Source: VBAS01 sp964444975
GTDB lineage: Bacteria; Bacteroidota; Bacteroidia; Chitinophagales; Chitinophagaceae
DNA: 12,329 nt
Reading direction: 5' to 3'
Assembly (NCBI GenBank): GCA_964444975.1
Contig: CAYUJD010000099.1
Span: 1 to 12,329, forward strand
The notes beneath the pieces are model-generated. The model saw only the letters and a program-made list of their open reading frames with translations. It was not told the DNA's origin and did not search any database. Made by a program: the position numbers and the translations under genes. Positions 1 through 6,681 of the stretch are shown piece by piece. Every line of letters starts with the position of its first letter. Position 1 is the first letter of the stretch.

Positions 1-364
1 TGCAGGCGGCATCATAAGTCCTGGCCACATCCTGGCTTTCGTCGTATAGGTAAGGAAATGGATATTTTAGCCGTAGTGCAACTGATTTCATTTTATCCGG
101 CGCATCATCTGGATAGGCAAGCACATCATTGGAGCTGATGGCCACAAAACCAGTGCCTTTGTTTTTAAAATCATTGGCCAGGCGCACCAGCTCATGATTC
201 ACATGCCGCACAAAAGGACAATGATTGCAGATGAACATCACGACCGTCGCCACTTCGCCTTTTACATCATCCAGCGAAATATTTTTTCCTGAAACTGTAT
301 CAGGAAGTGAGAAAAGAGGAGCCCCTGTGCCCAGCGCTACCATGGTGGAAGGAGTTCTTGCCAT
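1..364 (-). CDS. Thioredoxin-family protein (redoxin / AhpC-TSA type), 3' end outside the window
   Basis: My reading of the minus strand gives an open frame from ATG at 364-362 to the window edge, 121 residues starting MARTPSTMVALG. It holds a thioredoxin-type active site CNHC (C46, C49) followed by PFVRHVNHEL, and later SSNDVLAYPDDAPDKM and YPFPYLYDE. These are landmarks of a thioredoxin-fold protein common in Bacteroidota, normally about 185-190 residues, so about one third is missing. No signal peptide is visible, so it should act in the cytoplasm, probably as a thiol-disulfide oxidoreductase or peroxiredoxin-like protein; the substrate is unknown. An upstream ATG near 396 stops after three codons, which supports the chosen start. 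It diverges from the cupredoxin gene. The family is clear; the exact reaction is not. Confidence 0.88.
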   Translation of the reverse strand, partial: MARTPSTMVALGTGAPLFSLPDTVSGKNISLDDVKGEVATVVMFICNHCPFVRHVNHELVRLANDFKNKGTGFVAISSNDVLAYPDDAPDKMKSVALRLKYPFPYLYDESQDVARTYDAAC

Positions 365-443
365 AGATTTAAAGTTACGACTTACGGTATCATAATTTAC
401 CGGCCTTAAATTTTTTACCGGGTGAATTACAAACATTAAAAAC

Positions 444-459
444 AAACAGGGGCCTGTTT
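444..459. promoter_or_regulatory. Palindrome between divergent genes, possible operator
   Basis: The sequence AAACAGG-GG-CCTGTTT is a perfect 7-bp inverted repeat with a 2-bp centre. It lies near the middle of the 164-bp gap between the divergent thioredoxin-like gene (start 364) and the cupredoxin gene (start 529). No gene ends here, so a terminator role is unlikely. A dimeric regulator binding site for one or both promoters is the simplest reading, but this is inference. No good TTTG/TAnnTTTG promoter pair was found on either side. Confidence 0.35.
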
Positions 460-528
460 ATTTCATTTTGGCCCTGATGTTGCTAGTTTATTGATGAACA
501 TTTTTCCTGTGAATAAAAATTGAATTGT

Positions 529-888
529 ATGAAAAGAAAGATTTTAACTGCCATCTCAGCTATTATTATAATATCGTTGTCTTTTTGGGGATGCAGTAAA
601 GAAATTTCGGGTTATAACAATGACAGCAACAACGACCCGCACAAAATTTATATGAAGAATTCAGTTTTTTCCAATACAAGCCTGCGGGTCACCGTTGGCA
701 CTACAGTCACCTGGGTAAATGACGACACACAGGTGCATACCGTGACCGCTGATGACGGGAGCTTCCACAGCGGCGATATGGCGGTGAATGCCAGCTTCAG
801 CACAACATTCAATGCCATCGGCACTTATCCCTATCACTGCAACTACCATTCAAACATGACGGGCACAATCATAGTGGTGACAAGATGA
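529..888 (+). CDS. Cupredoxin-domain lipoprotein (plastocyanin/amicyanin-like blue copper protein)
   Basis: A 119-residue protein. The N-terminus has a charged start, a hydrophobic run (residues 8-20) and Cys22 in FWGC, a loose lipobox, so it is probably a lipoprotein anchored facing the periplasm or cell surface. Residues 38-119 form a small cupredoxin domain. The type 1 copper ligands are visible: H70 in QVHTVT, then C104, H107 and M110 in HCNYHSNM. The C-x2-H-x2-M spacing is that of amicyanin rather than plastocyanin (x4). The family carries single electrons between redox proteins; the partner here is unknown. The start is ATG 529; a TTG three codons upstream (520) is in frame but would only lengthen the signal n-region. 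The gene ends 74 bp before the M20 peptidase gene on the same strand. Confidence 0.9.
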   Translation: MKRKILTAISAIIIISLSFWGCSKEISGYNNDSNNDPHKIYMKNSVFSNTSLRVTVGTTVTWVNDDTQVHTVTADDGSFHSGDMAVNASFSTTFNAIGTYPYHCNYHSNMTGTIIVVTR

Positions 889-912
889 GGGTGGCTGATT
901 TCTGAATTTCAC

Positions 913-943
913 CCGGTTTTCACCGGCAATACTTAAATTGCCG
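913..943 (+). repeat. Two overlapping, mutually exclusive hairpins between cupredoxin and M20 genes
   Basis: Hairpin A pairs CCGGT (913-917) with ACCGG (922-926) around a TTTC loop. Hairpin B pairs CGGCAAT (924-930) with ATTGCCG (937-943) around a 6-nt loop. They share bases 924-926, so only one can form at a time. Neither is followed by a T-run on the plus strand, so this is a poor intrinsic terminator. It may be a weak transcription barrier or mRNA processing point between two genes. Confidence 0.4.
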
Positions 944-962
944 CTTTCAAAAAAAAATCCGG

Positions 963-2249
963 ATGAAAAAAATATTAATCCTTTCGTCTCTTCTTGCAGT
1001 TTTTTGCAGCGCCGGTTCGCAGCAACTTTCCAAAACTGAGCAGCAGGTACTGAAAAACATCGAGGCAGATTATGCCGCCACCCTTCAGTTGCTGAAAGAA
1101 TCGGTGAACATCAACAGCGGCACCTTCAATATTGCCGGTGTGAAGAAAGTGGGTGAGCTGTATGGAGAAGAGCTGAAGAAACTTGGTTTTACGGTGGAAT
1201 GGATTGCTTTGCCCGATTCACTGAAAAGAGCCGGTCATCTTGTTGCCTGGCGCAAAGGAAAGAAAGGGAAAAAACTTTTTCTCATCGGCCATCTTGATAC
1301 GGTGTTTGAGCCCGATATGACGCCGAATCCTTTTACCATGCTCAACGACAGCACGGCAACCGGGCAGGGCGTGAACGATATGAAGGGTGGCGATGTGCTG
1401 GTAATAGCTGCGCTGAAAGCACTGCACAAAGAAGGATTGCTGGATGATACAAACATCACGGTTTATTTTACCGGCGATGAAGAAAATGCAGGCGATCCAA
1501 GGGAAATAAGCCGGGGTGATTTTATTGAAAGAGCAAAGCAGCATGATATTGCTCTTGCTTTTGAAACGGCTAATAGTTTGGGTATCGTGGCCACTGCCCG
1601 GCGCGGCGCCAGCAGCTGGAAACTGGAAGTGGAAGCCCGGCAGGCTCATTCATCCGGTGTGTTTGGCAATGCAGGCTACGGCGCCATTTACGAAGCTGCC
1701 CGCATCATCAATGAGTTCAGGGAAAAATTGGGCAATGAGCAATATCTCACATTCAATCCGGGTCTTTTCCTCGGCGGCTCCGAAGTGAGTTATCATGATG
1801 CTGCGCAAAAAGGCGAGGCCTCAGGCAAAACAAATATCATTTCACCCAAAACGGTTGTCATCGGCGACCTGCGTTTTCTTACCGAAGAGCAGAAAGAAAA
1901 AGCAAGAGAGAATATGCGGCAGATAGTGGCAAAAAATCTTGCCAATGCAAAAGCTACAATAAGTTTTAAAGACGGCATTCCTTCCATGCCGCCTACAGCG
2001 GGCAATGAGGCGCTGGTGAAAGCCGTGAATGAAGTTAGCATGGCATTGGGCTATGGCGAAGTGAGGGCCGGCAACCCCGGGGCAAGAGGCGCCGGTGATA
2101 TTTCGTATGTGGCAAAATATCTTGATTGCCTCGACGGTCTCGGTGCTTCGGGCCGCGGGGCGCATGCGCCGGGCGAAACCATCAACCTGAATGAATATCC
2201 AAAGCTCATCAAAAGAGCGGCGCTGCTGATTTACCGGCTGACAAGGTGA
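963..2249 (+). CDS. Secreted M20 family zinc metallopeptidase (glutamate carboxypeptidase / CPG2-like)
   Basis: A 428-residue protein, the usual family length. Residues 1-18 form a Sec signal peptide (MKKILILSSLLAVFCSAG), which predicts periplasmic location. The co-catalytic zinc site is complete: H110 and D112 in GHLDT, bridging D139 in GVNDMKGG, catalytic base E173 and ligand E174 in GDEEN, E201 in AFETAN, and C-terminal H401 in GRGAHAPGE. A lid/dimerisation domain lies at about 215-335 and carries the conserved His in RQAHSSGVF (H229). By homology to carboxypeptidase G2 it removes C-terminal residues, often glutamate, from peptides or N-acyl amino acids; the true substrate cannot be read from sequence. 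The last 19 bp overlap the 3' end of the convergent aminotransferase gene. The start ATG at 963 gives the complete signal peptide. Confidence 0.93.
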   Translation: MKKILILSSLLAVFCSAGSQQLSKTEQQVLKNIEADYAATLQLLKESVNINSGTFNIAGVKKVGELYGEELKKLGFTVEWIALPDSLKRAGHLVAWRKGKKGKKLFLIGHLDTVFEPDMTPNPFTMLNDSTATGQGVNDMKGGDVLVIAALKALHKEGLLDDTNITVYFTGDEENAGDPREISRGDFIERAKQHDIALAFETANSLGIVATARRGASSWKLEVEARQAHSSGVFGNAGYGAIYEAARIINEFREKLGNEQYLTFNPGLFLGGSEVSYHDAAQKGEASGKTNIISPKTVVIGDLRFLTEEQKEKARENMRQIVAKNLANAKATISFKDGIPSMPPTAGNEALVKAVNEVSMALGYGEVRAGNPGARGAGDISYVAKYLDCLDGLGASGRGAHAPGETINLNEYPKLIKRAALLIYRLTR

Positions 2250-3070
2250 GCAGCATGTTTCTCCAGTTCAAGAAATTTTTGATAAAGGGTTTGTGTAAAT
2301 TTTCCCGGCCGGCCATCACCTATCCTTCTTCCATCAGCTTTCACTACCGGCAAAATCTTTTTGGTGGTGCTGGTTAAAAAAACTTCAGCCGCATTCATCA
2401 GTTCATCAACGGCAATGTCTCTTTCTTCCACTGTCATCGTTTCAGCAGCTAATGATAAAACCTGTTTTCGGGTAATGCCTTTCAGTATATTCCTGGCCGG
2501 CGTGGCCAGTACGTTTTTATCCGTCACCATAAACACATTGCTCCGCGGAAATTCGGTGATGCTTTCGTCGTTGCAGTACAATACATCATCGGCCTTTTTT
2601 TCTTTCAGCAGTGGCTGCAGCCACACCGCCGTCAGGTAGTTGATGCTTTTGATGTGCGGCAGCTCCCGCTGGTGTTTATAAGTAATGATGGAAATTCCTT
2701 TTTCAAAATCTTCCTGTGTTGCCGTCTTCACCGGGTTGCAGGTAATCACAAGATTAGGCATGGCGGGCTGATAGCTGTCAGCCGAATAACCACCGGTAAG
2801 CATGATGCGGATACCGGCTTCTGACAGGGTTGATTTTTTTATCAGCTCAGGGATGATGACAGATAATTCCTCCCTGCTTTTGTTTACCGGTAAATGCATG
2901 CCGGCAGCAGAACCAAAGAACCGCTCAAGATGGTCATGCATAAACAGCGGCACAGCGTTTACCGTTCTGAAAAAATCAAATACGGCATAGCCCCTTTGCA
3001 TGCTGAGATCAGACACATGCAGCTGGGCTTTTTTATTTTCAAAAAACCTGTCGTTGAAATAAGCAGTCAT
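2231..3070 (-). CDS. Class IV (fold-type IV) PLP-dependent aminotransferase
   Basis: A 279-residue cytoplasmic protein with the landmarks of the branched-chain/D-amino-acid aminotransferase and aminodeoxychorismate lyase superfamily. These are MQRGYAVFDFFRT near the N-terminus, an H-L-E-R motif at 47-50, the PLP Schiff-base lysine K141 in HIKSINYL, E173 in ITEFPRSNVF (contacts the PLP ring nitrogen), the phosphate-binding turn LKGIT (196-200), and the C-terminal TSTTKKILPVV and GRRIGDGRPG. It should move an amino group between an amino acid and a 2-oxo acid. Sequence alone does not separate BCAT, D-amino-acid transaminase or PabC. It starts 2 nt after the stop codon of the P1 peptidase gene, so the two are almost certainly co-transcribed, and its 3' end overlaps the convergent M20 gene by 19 bp. 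Confidence 0.9.
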   Translation of the reverse strand: MTAYFNDRFFENKKAQLHVSDLSMQRGYAVFDFFRTVNAVPLFMHDHLERFFGSAAGMHLPVNKSREELSVIIPELIKKSTLSEAGIRIMLTGGYSADSYQPAMPNLVITCNPVKTATQEDFEKGISIITYKHQRELPHIKSINYLTAVWLQPLLKEKKADDVLYCNDESITEFPRSNVFMVTDKNVLATPARNILKGITRKQVLSLAAETMTVEERDIAVDELMNAAEVFLTSTTKKILPVVKADGRRIGDGRPGKFTQTLYQKFLELEKHAAHLVSR

Positions 3071-3072
3071 TA

Positions 3073-4230
3073 TTACTGATTGATCCGGTTATATTTTTTC
3101 AAAATCTCTTTCAGCTTATCATGCGGCAACGCTTCCACCGTTCTTCCGTTTTTTCCCTTCATGGTTTCGGCTGCCAGCAGTGAATTGATGATGGCTTCCT
3201 CTGTGGCTTCGATGGCGGCCATGAACAGGGGCGATACGGCGTCATTGCTCAATACGGTTTGTTTCAAAATAGCCGGTGCATTGAAAGGAACCCGCAAACT
3301 GCTGTCGGTAGAAAAGGCAATCACATAATCGCCGCTGCCGTTGCTGGCAATGCCGCCGGTTTTTGCCAGGCCCATAAAGGCTCTTTTGGCAAGCCGCTCC
3401 AGGTTGCGGCCATCCAATGGCGCATCGGTGGCCACGATAATCATGCAGCTGCCATCGGCATTTTCATTCAGCTGGTTATGCAGGTAATATTTTTTCAGTT
3501 CTTCACCCACGGGCACTCCATCAATAGTAAGTACACCGCCGAAATTGGTTTGCACCAGCACACCTACAGTATAACCGCCAAGCTTTTCCGGCAATACCCT
3601 TGATGCGGTTCCGATTCCTCCCTTGAAACCAAAGCAAACCGTGCCCGTACCGGCGCCCACATTTCCTTCTGCCACCGGTCCCGCTGCCGCATTATTGATT
3701 GCGTTCACTACGTCAGCTTCTGTTACATGCCTGCCGCGGATATCATTCAGGTAACCGTCGTTGGTTTCACCTGCGATGACATTTACTGACTGCACGGTTT
3801 CATTTCCCTTTTGCGATAACGTGTAAGAAACAACTCCATTGATTGCCGTGGCCACACTCAATGTATTGGTAAGAATAATGGGTGACTCCAAATTGCCAAG
3901 TTCTTTTACCTGCGTGGTACCGGTGAGTTTTCCAAAACCATTACCCACAAAAACGGCTGCCGGCACTTTTTGCTGAAACAAATTACCGCCATGCGGAAGC
4001 ACCGCCGTCACACCCGTACGGATGGAATCGCCTTTTACCAAAGTGGTATGCCCCACCTTCACACCGCTTACATCGGTGATGGCATTCAGTTTTCCCGGCA
4101 TCATCACCCCGATGCGGATGTCAAAATCAGCGGCTCTTTTAGTTTGTGTTTTTGCAGACATACAGATAGCACTTACCAGCGATAAAAATAAAACTCTCAG
4201 CATCTTATTTTTAAAGAAAGGTAAGTTCAT
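3073..4230 (-). CDS. Secreted P1 family (S58, DmpA/BapA-type) aminopeptidase
   Basis: A 385-residue Ntn-type hydrolase with an N-terminal signal peptide, cleaved probably near residues 25-29. Typical family blocks are ITDVSGVKVGHTTL (51-64), ETNDGYLNDIRGRHVTEADV (155-174), GTVCFGFKGGIGTASR (196-211) and QTNFGGVLTIDGVPVG. The expected self-processing site is G260/S261 in ADGSCMIIVATDAPL: S261 would become the free N-terminal nucleophile of the beta chain. S299 and D301 in SNGSGDYVIAF lie 38 and 40 residues further on, the same spacing as Ser288 and Glu290 after Ser250 in BapA. The family cleaves N-terminal residues, including D-Ala derivatives (DmpA) or beta-amino acids (BapA). An alternative start at M10 (ATG 4203) also leaves a good signal peptide and fits the candidate promoter better. 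It is the first gene of an operon with the aminotransferase. Confidence 0.92.
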   Translation of the reverse strand: MNLPFFKNKMLRVLFLSLVSAICMSAKTQTKRAADFDIRIGVMMPGKLNAITDVSGVKVGHTTLVKGDSIRTGVTAVLPHGGNLFQQKVPAAVFVGNGFGKLTGTTQVKELGNLESPIILTNTLSVATAINGVVSYTLSQKGNETVQSVNVIAGETNDGYLNDIRGRHVTEADVVNAINNAAAGPVAEGNVGAGTGTVCFGFKGGIGTASRVLPEKLGGYTVGVLVQTNFGGVLTIDGVPVGEELKKYYLHNQLNENADGSCMIIVATDAPLDGRNLERLAKRAFMGLAKTGGIASNGSGDYVIAFSTDSSLRVPFNAPAILKQTVLSNDAVSPLFMAAIEATEEAIINSLLAAETMKGKNGRTVEALPHDKLKEILKKYNRINQ

Positions 4231-4235
4231 TTGGG

Positions 4236-4243
4236 CAAATGTA
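4236..4243 (-). promoter_or_regulatory. Candidate -7 element for the P1 peptidase / aminotransferase operon
   Basis: On the minus strand this reads TACATTTG, an exact match to the Bacteroidota -7 consensus TAnnTTTG. No TTTG or TTG -33 element lies about 20 nt upstream, so support is partial. If real, transcription would begin at about 4230, making the annotated ATG (4230) leaderless and favouring the second ATG at 4203. Confidence 0.35.
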
Positions 4244-4353
4244 ATTTTACCTAACCGTAGCCCTGGTTTATTGTAACCGTGTTTTCAAGCTCTCCGCAAG
4301 TTTATGCCGGGATTTCTGTAAATTACATATTCTCATAAGGGACATTGCTTCTT

Positions 4354-5637
4354 ATGAAGCGCTGCTTGTCATATTGTATCCTGTATTTTCTGCTCCCGGT
4401 TTTTGTTGCTGCGCAAAAAGTTGTATCTATAAAAATTGACGGCAGCATCAACCCGGTCACTGCCGATTTTATCCGAAACAGTATTGAAAGAGCACACAGT
4501 GAGAATGCCGAGTGCATCATCATCCAGCTCAATACGCCCGGCGGATTGCTGAAATCAACAAGGATGATTGTGAGTGAAATACTGGAATCGCCGCTGCCAG
4601 TGATTGTGTTTGTTTCGCCCGGCGGGGCGCATGCCGGTTCGGCAGGTGTATTTATCACCCTGGCGGCTCATATTGCCGCCATGGCGCCGGGCACCAATAT
4701 CGGCGCAGCGCACCCGGTGACCATGCAGGCGCAGATGGACACCACCATGAATGAAAAAGCCACCAACGATGCGGCTGCTTTTATCCGAAGCATTGCTGAA
4801 AAAAGACACCGCAATATTGAATGGGCCGAAAGAGCCGTACGCCGCAGCTATTCCTACACCGAAACAGAGGCCTTGCAGGATTCGGTGATTGACATGATTG
4901 CAAAAAATGAACAGGAGCTGCTGGAGATGATTAATGGCAAAATTGTAGAGCTAACTTCCGGTAAAAAAGCTTTGCAGACAAGTGGTGCAGCCATTGAAAG
5001 CTACGAAATGAGTTTCCTCGAAAAACTGCTCGACATTATCAGTGACCCGAACATTGCTTACATCCTGCTGCTGCTGGGTATGTACGGAATTTTCTTTGAG
5101 CTCTACAACCCCGGCGCCATCCTGCCGGGCGTTGTAGGAGTGATTGCCCTTATTCTTGCTTTTTATTCTATGCATTCTTTACCGGTAAATTATGCCGGGC
5201 TTGCCCTCATCATTTTTGCCATCATTCTTTTTATTCTTGAAATAAAAATTATCAGTCATGGCCTGCTGGCCATTGGCGGCATCGTGTCGCTGCTGCTGGG
5301 TTCGATGATGCTGATAAAATCAGGCTCATCGCTGGAGATGACCCGCATATCAAGAGCGGTTATCATTACGGCTACAGCCGTCACGGCGCTGTTCTTTTTA
5401 TTTGTGGTGGGGCTCGGCCTGAAAGCGCAGCGAAGAAAAGTGGTAACCGGCCTGGAGGCCATGATTGGGGAAACCGGCGAAGTATTGGAATTGCTTGCAC
5501 CCAGCGGCACCGTGCGGGTGCAGGGCGAAATATGGAAGGCTGAATCATTGGGGGGCACCCTGCAGAAGGGAGATAAAATAAGAGTAAAAGAAATGAAAAA
5601 CTTTACCTTGTATGTAGAACCGATTCATAACAGTTAA
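4354..5637 (+). CDS. Long-form NfeD: ClpP-class membrane serine protease with C-terminal OB domain
   Basis: A 427-residue protein in the classic three-part NfeD layout. A signal peptide (1-20, ending VAAQ) is followed by a ClpP-like protease domain (about 22-215). That domain contains LNTPGGLLKSTR and the catalytic serine S96 in AHAGSAGVF. The general-base lysine is K135 in NEKATNDAAAF, giving a Ser-Lys dyad like PH1510 of Pyrococcus (Ser97/Lys138). Several transmembrane helices lie at about 235-252, 256-273, 279-300, 303-322 and 336-356, and the NfeD OB-fold is at about 362-424. In archaea this protease cuts the hydrophobic C-terminus of its stomatin partner, which is the next gene here, 11 bp downstream. 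ATG 4354 is preferred over an in-frame TTG at 4345 because it begins the signal peptide cleanly. It diverges from the P1 peptidase gene. Confidence 0.93.
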   Translation: MKRCLSYCILYFLLPVFVAAQKVVSIKIDGSINPVTADFIRNSIERAHSENAECIIIQLNTPGGLLKSTRMIVSEILESPLPVIVFVSPGGAHAGSAGVFITLAAHIAAMAPGTNIGAAHPVTMQAQMDTTMNEKATNDAAAFIRSIAEKRHRNIEWAERAVRRSYSYTETEALQDSVIDMIAKNEQELLEMINGKIVELTSGKKALQTSGAAIESYEMSFLEKLLDIISDPNIAYILLLLGMYGIFFELYNPGAILPGVVGVIALILAFYSMHSLPVNYAGLALIIFAIILFILEIKIISHGLLAIGGIVSLLLGSMMLIKSGSSLEMTRISRAVIITATAVTALFFLFVVGLGLKAQRRKVVTGLEAMIGETGEVLELLAPSGTVRVQGEIWKAESLGGTLQKGDKIRVKEMKNFTLYVEPIHNS

Positions 5638-5648
5638 AAAACGAAAAA

Positions 5649-6416
5649 ATGGAACAGTATCCGGTAGTAACACTTGTCATTGTTTTTTTTGCCATCATTA
5701 TACTCTCCAGCGCCATCCGGGTGCTGCGGGAATATGAACGGGGCGTTATTTTCCGGCTCGGCCGGCTTATCGGCGGCGGAGGCATCAAAGGCCCGGGCCT
5801 CATTTTCCTGATACCCGTGATTGATAAAATGGTAAGAGTAAGCCTGCGTACCGTGGTGCTGGATGTGCCGCCGCAGGACATCATCACCCATGATAATGTT
5901 TCCATCAAAGTAAACGCAGTGGTTTATTTCCGGGTCATTGAACCGCAGAAAGCGATTGTGCAGGTAGAAAATTTCCTGGCCGCCACGTCACAAATTTCTC
6001 AAACCACGCTGCGCAGTGTACTGGGTCAGTCAGAACTGGACGACCTGCTTTCGCAACGGGAAAAAATAAATCACAAGCTGCAGCAGATTATTGATGCGCA
6101 AACCGAGCCGTGGGGAATAAAAGTTTCCAATGTGGAAGTGAAGCAGATTGACCTGCCCCAGGAAATGCAACGGGCCATGGCCAAGCAGGCCGAAGCCGAA
6201 CGGGAACGCCGCAGCAAGGTAATTGCCGCCGAAGGCGAATTCCAGGCATCGCAAAAGCTGGCTGAAGCAGCAGAGATACTGGCGGCACAACCCAGCGCAT
6301 TAACGCTTCGCTACCTGCAAACGCTGCGTGAGATTGCCACGGAAAAAAATTCAACCACCATTTTTCCCGTGCCGATTGATTTGCTGAGACCTTTTTTGAA
6401 AAGCAGTGATACATAA
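5649..6416 (+). CDS. SPFH/stomatin-like protein (slipin), partner of NfeD
   Basis: A 255-residue protein. One N-terminal membrane anchor (about 5-24) is followed by the SPFH/band 7 domain: EYERGVIFRLGRL (29-40), GPGLIFLIPVIDK (48-60), VVLDVPPQDIITHDNVSIKVNAVVYFRV (69-96), TLRSVLGQSELDDLLSQRE (120-138) and GIKVSNVEVKQIDLPQEMQRAMAKQAEAERERRSK (156-190). An alanine- and glutamate-rich coiled coil (about 172-215) and a hydrophobic tail TTIFPVPIDLLRPFL (236-250) complete it; the tail is the part NfeD proteases cut in the archaeal pair. Such proteins form oligomeric membrane microdomains. The gene starts 11 bp after nfeD and is surely in the same operon. No Shine-Dalgarno is visible, as usual in this phylum. 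Confidence 0.94.
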   Translation: MEQYPVVTLVIVFFAIIILSSAIRVLREYERGVIFRLGRLIGGGGIKGPGLIFLIPVIDKMVRVSLRTVVLDVPPQDIITHDNVSIKVNAVVYFRVIEPQKAIVQVENFLAATSQISQTTLRSVLGQSELDDLLSQREKINHKLQQIIDAQTEPWGIKVSNVEVKQIDLPQEMQRAMAKQAEAERERRSKVIAAEGEFQASQKLAEAAEILAAQPSALTLRYLQTLREIATEKNSTTIFPVPIDLLRPFLKSSDT

Positions 6417-6457
6417 GCGGAGTTCATCAGTCTGCCCGGTTATTCAATTTCCATTAT

Positions 6458-6667
6458 ATGCCAAAACACAATGTTTATTTCAACCTGCCGGCCCGGGAGC
6501 TGGGCTACTCTGATATTATCATTGAAGTATTCAGCGATGAAGAAAAATTCGGTACGCTGACCATTTCAAAAGGTGCCATTGAATGGTACCCTGCCAGCGC
6601 CAAGAATCCTTTTAAGCTCGACTGGGAATATTTTGACAAAGCCATTAAATCTTATTTTGAAAAATAA
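6458..6667 (+). CDS. Conserved small protein of unknown function (69 aa)
   Basis: A short, well-behaved reading frame beginning MPKHNVYFNLPARELG and containing KFGTLTISKGAIEWYPASAKN before a LDWEYFDKAI C-terminus. I recall similar small hypothetical proteins in many bacteria with the pattern MPKH-x-V-x-F, then LGTLxxSxGxxxW, then a W-x-x-F near the end, so it is probably a real gene. No signal peptide, membrane segment or metal motif is visible, so it is probably cytoplasmic. It lies 41 bp after the SPFH gene on the same strand and may share its transcript. That spacing is loose enough that a functional link is uncertain. It converges with the 528-residue gene, 14 bp away. The function is not known. 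Confidence 0.75.
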   Translation: MPKHNVYFNLPARELGYSDIIIEVFSDEEKFGTLTISKGAIEWYPASAKNPFKLDWEYFDKAIKSYFEK

Positions 6668-6681
6668 TAGCCCGCATTGAA

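Noticed and set aside
520..528. TTG start for the cupredoxin lipoprotein
   Set aside because: The ATG at 529 gives a better signal peptide n-region and needs no rare start codon.
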